Shown: positions 25,130 through 33,077 of the stretch, piece by piece
Layout of the letters: the number at the start of each line of letters is the position of its first letter
Position numbering within the stretch: position 1 is the first letter of the stretch
Origin: Chitinophagales bacterium
Lineage (GTDB): Bacteria > Bacteroidota > Bacteroidia > Chitinophagales > Saprospiraceae
Direction: 5' to 3'
DNA length: 64,000 bases
Assembly: GCA_022360175.1 (NCBI GenBank)
Contig: JAKSDI010000100.1
Location: forward strand, 124,001 to 188,000
The notes under the pieces: model-generated
The model's database searches: none
What the model was told of the DNA's origin: nothing
Seen by the model: only the letters and a program-made list of their open reading frames with translations
Translations under genes and position numbers: made by a program

Positions 25130-27517
25130 CTAAAATTCCATCATGACTGCTGCGGAGGGGACGAATAGGAACAGGGTACTGTTGATTTGTTGCAGCTGGT
25201 ATTGATGGCCATTGGGGGCGATGGTGGCATGCCCGTGAGGATTGCGGGTGGTGATTAATACAGGGCGGCCGGATTCTTTGCCGGTGCAGGAGAGGTTTGA
25301 TATTTCGAGAATGGCTTTGAGGCGGGCATGTTTTAAGGTGATGCTTTTGTCGATTCGGATATCGAGGGTGCAGCTAGTGGGTAAGCGTTTTTGATTGAGC
25401 CGGTGATAATCGGGCAGGCCGGTGCTGAGGCTTTCATTCCAGCGGGTGATATGGGAGGAGTTTTCAATATCCCAGGGCGTGTAGGGCCGGCCGGACTGGA
25501 GGCGGCCGACCAGGCCGATATGCCAGTTGCCCGGAAAATCTTTACCGATCAGGAGATTGACGATATGGCGGGTATCAACGGCGGATGGGAGGTCACGCTG
25601 TGTGGGTGCATGGTAAAATCTGGACCAGGAAAGGCTATAGCTGACAAGGCTGTAAAAGCCGTTGGATGGGGTAAAATGGGCGGTGAGTTCTACCCCATAA
25701 GCCCCGCCGGTGCCGGTTGAGGTGAGTGGTTCATTGCCGACCAGGTCAAACCCGTTTCCTTTATTGATGAGGGCGACCCCGTCATATTGAGAGACGGGGT
25801 AATGGCGGTAGGCTTTGTGGAATATATCAAAGGTGAGACGGGAGAGTGAGGAGGCAGGCATTTGCCATAATAACCCCAGATTGAGATGGCGGGCGGTAAA
25901 GGGGCGTAAGAGATCATGATTGACGAGCCGGTCGGTGCTGTCGCGTAAGGCCAGGCTATGATTGGCGGGCATTTGCGGGTAAAGGGCCGCATGGGCATGC
26001 AGATGGAGGTGGTCTGAAAGCGCGATGGAACTTGTCAGGCGCGGCGAGAACGGGCCTCGGGTGCGCGGGGAGTAGTTGCTCCCTTCATAGCGCAGCCCGG
26101 CTTTGAGATGCCAGCGGCGGGTGAGGGATTGGGTGAGCTGGAGGTAAGGACTCCAGCGATAATAGCGCAATAAGGCATAGTAGTCCAGTGAGCGAAAATG
26201 GTCTTTGCGCCAGTCAACCGTAAAGCGGGCACGGTGATAATGTTCAGAGAGGTTACCGCCGAATGTCAGGCTGCCGGATGCCCAGTGCCAGCGATGTTCT
26301 AACCTTAGGGAGGCGCGGCTATCCGTGGCGTGGTAACGGCGCTGTTGATAGAAAATATTAGGATCAGGGTTCTTTTTTTGTAATTGCTGGCGGATACCAT
26401 CGTAAGAGAGGATCAGGGTGGTCATATTTTCCCCGTGGAAAGATTGATATTTCACGGCGGTGGTGGCATATCCGTGGGTGCGGTGGGAGGCAACGGCTTT
26501 GGCAAATTGATTGCTGGGAGTATCGGGAGCGTCTTCATTGACCTGGCTGGTATCATAACTGCCGAGACTGATGAAGGAGAGCAGCTGATTCTTGCTAAGG
26601 TACCAGGTTGTTTTGAGGTAAAAATCTCCATAATTACTAAGGACCGGACGCTGTAACAGCCGCAAGGTTGGGGAAAGGTAGGATTGCCGCAGGGAAGCGA
26701 TCAGGCTGTGCTGTCGTTGTGGCTGTAGGCGACCGCGATAGAGCAGGGTGGCATCGGTTGAGCCGAGGGTTAGATTGATGGTGGGTTTTTCCTGACTTCC
26801 ATCTTCCAGCGTGAAGGACAGGACGCTGCTAGCAGCATTGCCAGTTTCGATTGGCAAATCACTGCGGTGCAGGCTGGTTTTTTTAACGATATGGCTGGGA
26901 ATCAGGCTGCGAATGCCACCACTGGAACCTTGCGTGTTAAAATGGTTAATGATGGGCACTTCGATCCCGTCAACCAGAAAGCGGTTTTCGATAGAAGCGC
27001 CGCCGCGAATATTCAGCTCATTAGTGAGGCCGGGCGGTGCGGAGATCCCCGGCAGGATTTGTATTGCCTGCATGACATCCTGATTGCTGGGAATCTGTTG
27101 TAATTTTTGACCGGAAAGGGAGTGGATAGCAGGCTCAAACCGCTCAATGCCGGCATGCGGTGTTACGGAGATTTCGGTGAGTTGTTCAATCTGTGGTGCA
27201 AGGGGGATGGTTATCTTTTGTGACATTGCCGGGGTGAGATAGACCGAATCTATCACGTGGGTCGTATAGCCGATAAAGGAGGTTTGGAGGCGGTAATATC
27301 CCGGCGGGATGTTGGTCAGCGCAAACTGGCCGGTTTCGGAGGTGGTAGTTCCTTGCCCGGTTTCGAGGAGGAGGATATTGGCAAAGGCAATGGGGATCTG
27401 ACTATCGGCATCAATCACCCTGCCGGTGATGCTGGCAGGTTGGGCAAGGCCAAGAATGGGGAAACTGATCCATAGCAGCAATGAGACGATGATTTTAGGG
27501 GCGATGTTATTCTTCAT
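25130..27517 (-). CDS. TonB-dependent receptor with carboxypeptidase-regulatory domain (element cargo)
   Basis: 795 aa. Signal peptide 1-25 (ends LGLAQ), a carboxypeptidase-regulatory-like domain (about 28-105), a plug (about 115-230, with LPGISAPPG, NIRGGASIENRFLVDGIEVP), then a barrel ending in FLFVPSAAVMMEF. The extreme C-terminal aromatic is typical of outer-membrane barrels. It imports an unknown ligand using TonB energy. The gene is GC-rich compared with chromosomal barrels in this window, is convergent with the pentapeptide gene (4 bp apart) and has no SusD or periplasmic partner. Its presence in a mobile element is unusual and suggests a niche trait or a phage/bacteriocin receptor. 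Confidence 0.87.
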   Translation of the reverse strand: MKNNIAPKIIVSLLLWISFPILGLAQPASITGRVIDADSQIPIAFANILLLETGQGTTTSETGQFALTNIPPGYYRLQTSFIGYTTHVIDSVYLTPAMSQKITIPLAPQIEQLTEISVTPHAGIERFEPAIHSLSGQKLQQIPSNQDVMQAIQILPGISAPPGLTNELNIRGGASIENRFLVDGIEVPIINHFNTQGSSGGIRSLIPSHIVKKTSLHRSDLPIETGNAASSVLSFTLEDGSQEKPTINLTLGSTDATLLYRGRLQPQRQHSLIASLRQSYLSPTLRLLQRPVLSNYGDFYLKTTWYLSKNQLLSFISLGSYDTSQVNEDAPDTPSNQFAKAVASHRTHGYATTAVKYQSFHGENMTTLILSYDGIRQQLQKKNPDPNIFYQQRRYHATDSRASLRLEHRWHWASGSLTFGGNLSEHYHRARFTVDWRKDHFRSLDYYALLRYYRWSPYLQLTQSLTRRWHLKAGLRYEGSNYSPRTRGPFSPRLTSSIALSDHLHLHAHAALYPQMPANHSLALRDSTDRLVNHDLLRPFTARHLNLGLLWQMPASSLSRLTFDIFHKAYRHYPVSQYDGVALINKGNGFDLVGNEPLTSTGTGGAYGVELTAHFTPSNGFYSLVSYSLSWSRFYHAPTQRDLPSAVDTRHIVNLLIGKDFPGNWHIGLVGRLQSGRPYTPWDIENSSHITRWNESLSTGLPDYHRLNQKRLPTSCTLDIRIDKSITLKHARLKAILEISNLSCTGKESGRPVLITTRNPHGHATIAPNGHQYQLQQINSTLFLFVPSAAVMMEF

Positions 27518-27612
27518 GCTGTAAAAATAATAAAAACACCTTATTAGGTGTAACTAATATGAGGAACTTTTGAGTGGTAACGAAAATGTTATGGCTGAAG
27601 TTTCTTTGCATT

Positions 27613-27867
27613 ATGGCAAAACATGACGCATATATTCAAAAGCAACTGGAAAATTGTGGGAAGCGCTTAAAGGCTTTACGAAAGGCCAAGGGCTTTACCA
27701 ATTATGAACAATTCGCCTTTCAGCATGATATTGGCAGGGCGCAATATGGTCGCTATGAAAAAGGATCGGATTTACGGCTAAGCAGCCTGCTAAAAATATT
27801 GCGTGCAATGGAGATAAGCCCGGTTGAGTTTTTTAGTGAAGGCTTTATGGAGGAAGAGGAGGAGTAA
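27613..27867 (+). CDS. XRE-family HTH regulator
   Basis: 84 aa from ATG 27613 (MAKHDAYIQ), chosen because the HTH domain then starts at the usual distance. The domain reads CGKRLKALRKAKGFTNYEQFAFQHDIGRAQYGRYEKGSDLRLSSLLKILRAMEISP in pieces that match Cro/CI-type repressors. The tail is acidic (GFMEEEEE). It is divergent from the TonB receptor gene with about 95 bp between starts, so it may control that receptor. Confidence 0.85.
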   Translation: MAKHDAYIQKQLENCGKRLKALRKAKGFTNYEQFAFQHDIGRAQYGRYEKGSDLRLSSLLKILRAMEISPVEFFSEGFMEEEEE

Positions 27868-27940
27868 GGTGGTTCTTTTGGGGATTTATTGGTGACTTGA
27901 CGGGTTAGGGTGAATGTTTGATTAGTGATACAATTACTAA

Positions 27941-27995
27941 TTAACAAAAAAATCCAGTTTCCTCTCGAGAAAGGAAAGCTGGATTTTTTTGTTAA
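27941..27995. terminator. Strong bidirectional terminator
   Basis: TTAACAAAAAAATCCAG (27941-27957) is perfectly complementary to CTGGATTTTTTTGTTAA (27979-27995), with further pairing inside. T-runs lie on both strands. It ends the HTH gene region on the plus strand and the small ORF at 27992-28150 on the minus strand. Confidence 0.85.
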
Positions 27996-28150
27996 ATCAA
28001 ATGTATAAACAGAGCAAAAGATAGTATGACTATCAAGGCACGGAAAAGAAAAACTTCAGAATAATTCCATGCTTCAAAGACTATGAAGCCAAGTTTGACT
28101 CTGATATAGCTACTTTGATTTACTCCTTTGTTATGCTTATTATTGTGCAT
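27992..28150 (-). CDS. Small putative membrane protein
   Basis: 52 codons from ATG 28150. Polar first half (MHNNKHNKGVNQSSYIRVK) and a hydrophobic C-terminal helix (VFLFRALIVILSFALFIHLI). The stop lies exactly at a strong terminator on the same strand, which supports a real transcript. Upstream, another frame (about 28160-28290, minus) holds a 50-codon hydrophilic stretch ending in TKE, so this could also be the frameshifted end of a larger decayed gene. Function unknown; a small toxic peptide is one possibility. Confidence 0.35.
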   Translation of the reverse strand: MHNNKHNKGVNQSSYIRVKLGFIVFEAWNYSEVFLFRALIVILSFALFIHLI

Positions 28151-28601
28151 AAGGTCTGGAGTTGCGAAGGTTCATCACTAATTCGATCATTACGATTGAA
28201 GGAGGTTTGAGCTGTGGTATTGCTCTGACAAATAAGCTTCTCCAACTTTTTATGATGGTCGATTCTAAAAATCTTTTATAAGACCTCCTTTGCCAATTGC
28301 CATCATTTGATAATGGCACCAAAAACTATGCCAGTAAGAAAATACAGGCGAAACGGGCTAATTTAGCCAGACTATTCAGCCAGTTTGACATGCCTTCCAG
28401 TAAATATGGCAGCTCATGTGTTATATGGGGACTGTAAGATAATAATAGAGGGAAGGTAGAATATTTTTCACTTGTTGCAGGAAAATTAGAATTTTAATAA
28501 AGTCGCGACGAGCGACACCATTTATAGATTGCTTTTCCTGCGCCGCTTTTACCCGCTCCTGAAAGGGCGGGTCGCGCATGGTTCGCAAAAAGGTGATAGC
28601 G
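28151..28601. other. Gene-poor stretch with probable gene relics
   Basis: No convincing gene. Open pieces in several frames (for example a plus-strand run ending at 28437 with KIQAKRANLARLFSQF) look like decayed coding sequence of unknown origin. The end (28549-28580) is GC-rich with ACCCGC...GCGGGT self-complementarity. Confidence 0.4.
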
Positions 28602-28641
28602 GGCTAAAAGAAAAACAGGGCAAGGTGATTCCTGCCCTGCT
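28602..28641 (-). terminator. Terminator of the ArdC-like gene
   Basis: CAGGGCA and TGCCCTG form a stem; read on the minus strand it is followed by TTTTTCTTTT. It lies a few bases after the ArdC-like stop. Confidence 0.7.
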
Positions 28642-28647
28642 TATTAT

Positions 28648-29553
28648 TTATTCGGGAGAAATGCCCAATAAATAGTCGACCGCCTTTTGAGCTTTTGCCG
28701 CAGCCTTGAAGATCAGGGTGTGGTCTGCTTTTAAAACGGTAAGCCAGCCTTGCAGATAGGCGGCGCTGTTGGTGGTAATTTCCGGCACATTAATACCGGT
28801 ATGGGCACAGAGGAAAGAGGCGCCCATTTCTGCAATGAGTTCTTCTTTTGAATAGTCCGGGGATCCGAACGGGGTGAGTGTAGTGACTCCTTCACGGTGT
28901 AGCCGTGTCTCATGACCGGTGCTGTGGGTCAGTTCATGAAACAGGGTGCTGTAATATTCTTCTGCCTGATTAAATTGTTGCAGGGCGGGTATATTGAGCT
29001 GGTCCGTTAACGGATGATAAAAGGCTGTATCGGCATTTTCATGGATGATTTGTGGTTTATCGGTTATCTGTTTGATAAACTGTTCGCAGCGTGTGATTTT
29101 CTCATGGTCTTTTAGTGTGACATGGGGGATCGTGATTTCGATTCCTTCTAAATCGGCGATATTAAATAGGTTGTAATATTTCAGGAAGGCAATGCGTTGG
29201 GTTTCTTCTCCCCTCCCATGCAGGGCGGTGGCTTCTTCAGCACTGATATTGTTGCCATATTGGTCTTTATAGTAGCATTTGAAAAAATAGGCACGGGAGG
29301 CTTTGGCACCTTTGCGAATGGTTGCCCCTAATTCTTTGGCCTGTTTGAAGCTGACGAAATAGGGAATCGGGTGTGGGGTAAGATTCATTAAAATGGCATT
29401 AATGCCGCGATAACGGTGATTGGTGACATAATTACGGGCAAAACCGTAACGGCTCCAGCCGCAGCGCCACGGGGCGGTGCCGGCTTCTAAGAGCTGAATC
29501 ATTTGTTTGGTAACGTCTTGATAAAAATCTTTCTTTTTAGGATAGTCTGCCAT
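28648..29553 (-). CDS. ArdC-like antirestriction protein (ssDNA-binding domain plus zincin)
   Basis: 301 aa. The N-terminal half (about 8-135) matches the ArdC ssDNA-binding domain: TAPWRCGWS, NYVTNHRYRGINAILM, then YFVSFKQAKELGATIRKG. The C-terminal half is a metallopeptidase with FHELTHSTGHE, zinc ligands His206 and His210 and catalytic Glu207. Such proteins are common on plasmids and conjugative elements and protect incoming DNA from host restriction. It lies next to the RadC-like gene, separated by a GC-rich hairpin region that may control it. Start ATG 29553. Confidence 0.88.
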   Translation of the reverse strand: MADYPKKKDFYQDVTKQMIQLLEAGTAPWRCGWSRYGFARNYVTNHRYRGINAILMNLTPHPIPYFVSFKQAKELGATIRKGAKASRAYFFKCYYKDQYGNNISAEEATALHGRGEETQRIAFLKYYNLFNIADLEGIEITIPHVTLKDHEKITRCEQFIKQITDKPQIIHENADTAFYHPLTDQLNIPALQQFNQAEEYYSTLFHELTHSTGHETRLHREGVTTLTPFGSPDYSKEELIAEMGASFLCAHTGINVPEITTNSAAYLQGWLTVLKADHTLIFKAAAKAQKAVDYLLGISPE

Positions 29554-29642
29554 GATAGATTCCTTCTTTTATTGTGATGAAATAAATGACTGGAAAAACC
29601 CGTCTTTTTCCGGTCTGTCTTTCTGGCGAAGAATGGGGGGGA

Positions 29643-29706
29643 GCTGGCAAGGAGGCTCCGAATGAGGGTTCCCGCTTTGCGGGAGACGTTTGGATGCCTT
29701 GCCAGC
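29643..29706. repeat. GC-rich nested inverted repeat upstream of the ArdC-like gene
   Basis: GCTGGCAAGG (29643-29652) and CCTTGCCAGC (29697-29706) enclose a central hairpin CCCGC-TTT-GCGGG (29671-29683). Further small hairpins follow at 29709-29735. The same CCCGCTTTGCGGG core inside longer arms recurs at 52501-52568, again upstream of a minus-strand gene. Confidence 0.6.
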
Positions 29707-29735
29707 GATGGGGGCAACGCCCCCTTTTCAAGGGG

Positions 29736-30194
29736 CTATAACAGCCCCTCATCAACAAAACTGAAAAAGCCGCCTTCCGGCGAGAGGATAAGGTGATCGA
29801 GAATCGGCATATCCAGCAATTCGCCCGCTTGCTGAAGCGTTTGGGTTAATGCTTTATCTGCCGGTGATGGGCGCAACGTGCCGGAGGGGTGATTATGGGC
29901 GAGGATTAATGCACTACTGCGGGTTTTCAGTGCGGCAGCGAATACCACTTTGGGATCGACAATCGTGCCGGCCATACTGCCTTGTGAAACCCGATAATGT
30001 CCCATGACACGGTTGGAGCGATCAAGCAGCAGAATGTAGAATTCTTCGATAAAGCCGATTTGTTCACTCCAGTTAGCGAGTAATATTTCATAAGCATCTT
30101 GTGAGCTGGTGACTTGAGGGCGGTCTTTGGCTCTGATTTTTGTTTCGTAGATCAGTTTAATTTCGGTGACTTCATAAGGGATTTTATAACACAT
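29736..30194 (-). CDS. radC: RadC-like JAB-domain protein (short, element type)
   Basis: 152 aa. It contains only the JAMM/MPN domain: HNHPSG with His100 and His102, then Ser110 and Asp113 in the HxH-x7-S-x2-D spacing, and an upstream glutamate near residue 50. Chromosomal RadC is about 220 aa with an N-terminal helix-hairpin-helix region that is missing here. Short RadC homologues of this kind are typical passengers of plasmids and genomic islands. A role in DNA repair is doubtful; the metalloprotease-like site is intact. Confidence 0.85.
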   Translation of the reverse strand: MCYKIPYEVTEIKLIYETKIRAKDRPQVTSSQDAYEILLANWSEQIGFIEEFYILLLDRSNRVMGHYRVSQGSMAGTIVDPKVVFAAALKTRSSALILAHNHPSGTLRPSPADKALTQTLQQAGELLDMPILDHLILSPEGGFFSFVDEGLL

Positions 30195-30320
30195 AATGGT
30201 GGTGATTTTTGGCGATATGCCTGATGGTTAATAAGGAAACTCCCTTCTTTTGGGAGCGGCAGGAAAAACTTCAGCCGCCGGCCGCTTTCGACCTGTTTGG
30301 CGACATGTTTAATTGAGGTT

Positions 30321-30494
30321 TCCTCCCTTTTATCCCGAACTGGACACAGGCTTTACAAAACGCCTGCAAGGGAAAGGCGATGATTATTTTCAGGAGCGAC
30401 AGAGATGAAAAAAATGATTGCTGAAAGGGAGGCACGACCGGCCCTTGCAGGCGTTTTGTAATGCCGTAACTTTGTGGCCAGGTAAAAGGGAGGA
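30321..30494. repeat. Large two-part inverted repeat in a GC-rich 668-bp gap
   Basis: Outer arms TCCTCCCTTTTA (30321-30332) and TAAAAGGGAGGA (30483-30494). Inner arms of 20 bp: TTACAAAACGCCTGCAAGGG (30353-30372) and its perfect complement (30442-30461). The DNA between is unpaired. No open frame with coding signs crosses the gap 30195-30862. Candidates are a structured RNA, an origin of transfer or a small non-autonomous insertion. Confidence 0.55.
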
Positions 30495-30862
30495 ACCGCA
30501 AGGCTGAAAGGCGGTGTCAAAAAGGCGATGGGGCCGGGGCCGGCAGAAATTTCGTTAAGTGACCCATTGCCCGGCGGATTATTCCCCTGGTCCCTTGAGC
30601 TGGCGACTGGCTTTGTATCAAAGGTGGTGACAGCTTAGGGGGAATATGAGGCGGGGCAAATCTGGGGAAGGAGTGAGTGCGGGCTAAAAGAAAAAGGAAA
30701 GGGCAAGGTTTCTTTTATTTAAGTATGAGCTAACCCGCATGGGAGGATTGAAGGTAATAGGGATGCGATGTGAGGCAGAGAAGGTGTAATGAAAGGGTTT
30801 CTTGATAAACTTCATTAAAAATGGTAGGATAATAGGGTTAAATAAAGAGGTGTTAAGAGACG

Positions 30863-31153
30863 ATGGAATTTGCAACCTTACACATGGATACATATCGCAT
30901 TGTGCAGCTACTGGAAGAAAAAGGCTATTCAAAGGATCAGGCGGAAGGCTTTATGCAGGCTGTGCAGGAAATTAGCCTGACGGGCGTGGCAACGAGGCAG
31001 GATATCGCAGAGGTTAAGAAAGAAATTGCAGATGTTGAAGGTAGGGTGAAGCAAGAAATTGCCCAAGTGAAAATTGATCTATTCAAATTTATGTTTATGA
31101 ATTCTTTAGCCATTGTTGGGCTGACTGTGACATTGATTAAGCTTTTAGGGTGA
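30863..31153 (+). CDS. DUF1640-like coiled-coil protein with C-terminal membrane anchor
   Basis: 96 aa. The N-terminus (TYRIVQLLEEKGYSKDQAEGFMQAV) resembles the CCDC90/DUF1640 family. A coiled coil (about 45-72, QDIAEVKKEIADVEGRVKQEIAQVK) leads to one membrane helix (FMFMNSLAIVGLTVTLIKLL). Small DUF1640 proteins are frequent on mobile elements, with no settled function. Here it may overlap a short following frame (GTGA junction). Confidence 0.65.
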   Translation: MEFATLHMDTYRIVQLLEEKGYSKDQAEGFMQAVQEISLTGVATRQDIAEVKKEIADVEGRVKQEIAQVKIDLFKFMFMNSLAIVGLTVTLIKLLG

Positions 31154-31338
31154 CGAAAAGAAATCTTTCATGGAAAGTAGCCTTAATGAGGGAAAGTCTT
31201 GGTGTGAAAAGAGAGAGTATCCATTATGTATTTGGGGTTAATGCAGCAATATTGTTTAAAGTGGCATATTTAAATAGTGAGCGGAAGGCTTATTTTTATC
31301 AAAATCCAACTTTAAAGTTGCGATTTATTCCCAAATAA
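31150..31338 (+). CDS. Doubtful small basic ORF overlapping the DUF1640-like gene
   Basis: 62 codons from GTG 31150, whose GTGA overlaps the preceding stop, which would allow translational coupling. The product is basic with no family I recognise. It may be chance. The remaining DNA up to 31468 holds nothing else. Confidence 0.25.
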   Translation: MTKRNLSWKVALMRESLGVKRESIHYVFGVNAAILFKVAYLNSERKAYFYQNPTLKLRFIPK

Positions 31339-31468
31339 AACATCACACTCACAAGTGCAATTTGTTTTTTTAGTAAATAATTCTTATTATTGCAATGAAT
31401 AACCGAAACTCAACAAAACCCTATTATGATGAACCATATTCTTAAATTTGTATATAATTTAAAACTCG

Positions 31469-31834
31469 ATGGTTTTAAAACAGAGCGAACCCCAGCAATT
31501 AGTAGAACAAGCGTTACAGGTATTTAAGTTCCGTATAGCAAAAGAAAAACTATTCTATCATAGGATTAGTATAGATACTACGAGTTTAATGCTTGAACTT
31601 GAGTTATCAACTCAGAAGTTAAGAACAATTTTACAGCAATTGGATGCTGTTGATTACATAGATGAATGTTATAAGGGAAATGAACATATTATTTTTTTTG
31701 GAAAATCAATCCATAAAAAAATACTACTTATAGGTATACCGATACCCCATGATCCCACCCACCTATACATCTTTCTGGATGTTATATCGACCCTAGAAAC
31801 CATTCCTAACTATCTTAAAATGCAGCTATGGTGA
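31469..31834 (+). CDS. Putative toxin partner of a Panacea-domain antitoxin
   Basis: 121 aa, soluble, with no family I recognise. The first half is a helical, winged-helix-like segment (LMLELELSTQKLRTILQQL); the second half has strands (EHIIFFGKSIH, ILLIGIPIP). It overlaps the next gene by 7 bp, a coupling typical of toxin-antitoxin pairs. The neighbour has the Panacea/SocA domain, a domain known to pair with many unrelated toxins. The toxin role is inferred from that context only; it could instead be a DNA-binding partner. Confidence 0.5.
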   Translation: MVLKQSEPQQLVEQALQVFKFRIAKEKLFYHRISIDTTSLMLELELSTQKLRTILQQLDAVDYIDECYKGNEHIIFFGKSIHKKILLIGIPIPHDPTHLYIFLDVISTLETIPNYLKMQLW

Positions 31835-32841
31835 TCGCAATCAACAAAAACAATCAACCATTAACAAAGCCTGATATACGAGTATTTCGAAAAGAGAAGT
31901 ATAATATACTCTATCATTATTATCAGGATTCCAAAACAGGTAAAGAATTTGAGAGTGATGAACTAATTGCATTTAATCTAGTGCAAGTTCATAATCAATA
32001 CAGGGAAAAGCATAATCTACCGTTCCCCGGAGAAATAAAGGAAATTAGAGAACAATATGGAGTGTCAGCCGCTAGAATGGCTGAAATACTTGGCTTTGGG
32101 ATTAACCAGTACCGAAACTATGAAAAGGGTGAAATTCCGAGTATTTCTAATGGGCGACTTATTCAAATGATTCGAAGCCCGAAAGAATTTAAGCGAGTCT
32201 TAGAACTTAGCGAAACACTAGGTCCGAAGGAATATACTAAGTTACTTAAGAGGACAAATGAGCTTATCCAAAAGAAAAAAGAAAGTAAATGGTATAATAT
32301 TAGGCTAGCTGATTATTTGATTGGAAGAGATCGTCCAAATGAAGAGACGGGGTTTGTGAGACCAAACCTTGAGAAGTTATGTAACATGTTGTCTTTTTTT
32401 GCAGTTGAAGCAGGGGAGCCACATAAAACAAAAATGAACAAACTACTCTTCTATTCGGACTTTCTAAACTATAAAACGACATGTTATTCCATTAGTGGAT
32501 CAAAGTATCGTGCTATACAATATGGGCCTGTACCACAAAATTTTGGCAGCCTGTATGAATTTGCAGATCGGGAAGGTTATATACAAATAGAATACAATGA
32601 ATGTAATGATGGTGTCATTCAGGAAAGGCATTTACCTGGGGCGACACATACATTTAATGATTCCCTTTTCAGTGAAGTAGAACTTGAGGCAATGAAAAGT
32701 GTTGCAAGAAAATTTGGCAAAATGACAACTAGAAAAATTGTAGAAAAAAGTCATGAGGAAGATGCGTGGAAGGAAAATGTGAAGGGATATCAGATTATTC
32801 GCTATAGTAAAGCATTCACATTAAAAACGATTAGCTTATAA
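31828..32841 (+). CDS. HTH plus Panacea (SocA/DUF4065) antitoxin
   Basis: 337 aa. Residues about 62-110 form an HTH of the MqsA/XRE kind (IKEIREQYGVSAARMAEILGFGINQYRNYEKG). Residues about 190-320 are the Panacea/DUF4065 domain, recognised by KMNKLLFYSDFLNYK and RAIQYGPVP. This domain neutralises diverse toxins, and HTH-Panacea fusions usually also repress their own operon. The N-terminal 60 residues are extra. The gene overlaps the putative toxin upstream by 7 bp. The A+T-rich composition matches the next cargo operon, suggesting joint acquisition. Confidence 0.8.
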   Translation: MVIAINKNNQPLTKPDIRVFRKEKYNILYHYYQDSKTGKEFESDELIAFNLVQVHNQYREKHNLPFPGEIKEIREQYGVSAARMAEILGFGINQYRNYEKGEIPSISNGRLIQMIRSPKEFKRVLELSETLGPKEYTKLLKRTNELIQKKKESKWYNIRLADYLIGRDRPNEETGFVRPNLEKLCNMLSFFAVEAGEPHKTKMNKLLFYSDFLNYKTTCYSISGSKYRAIQYGPVPQNFGSLYEFADREGYIQIEYNECNDGVIQERHLPGATHTFNDSLFSEVELEAMKSVARKFGKMTTRKIVEKSHEEDAWKENVKGYQIIRYSKAFTLKTISL

Positions 32842-33014
32842 GAGTAAAGTAATTAAAACTGTGAAAAGGAGAGGCCAGAAAGCACAATGCTCTCCAGCCC
32901 CTAAGTATTTTTAGCACTAACAAAGGTAATATTTTTTTCATACTCTGGGCAAGGGCATTCTCTTCTTGTCAATCTCCTTACTATTCACGGTTCATTTTTG
33001 GTTTATCTCATTTT

Positions 33015-33040
33015 CAGTAGTAACGACTTCAGCACTACTG
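33015..33040. promoter_or_regulatory. Inverted repeat in the promoter region of the ubiquitin-like operon
   Basis: CAGTAGT (33015-33021) and ACTACTG (33034-33040) with a 12-bp spacer, about 38 bp before the first gene. It may be an operator or a leader hairpin. No clear Bacteroidota promoter could be placed. Confidence 0.35.
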
Positions 33041-33077
33041 TGATGAGGGTATTTTTTAATTTTTTAAATCCATTATA

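Noticed and set aside
28140-28322. Minus-strand 60-codon frame taken at first for a transposase fragment
   Set aside because: No DDE or HTH motif could be placed, and other frames look equally degenerate.
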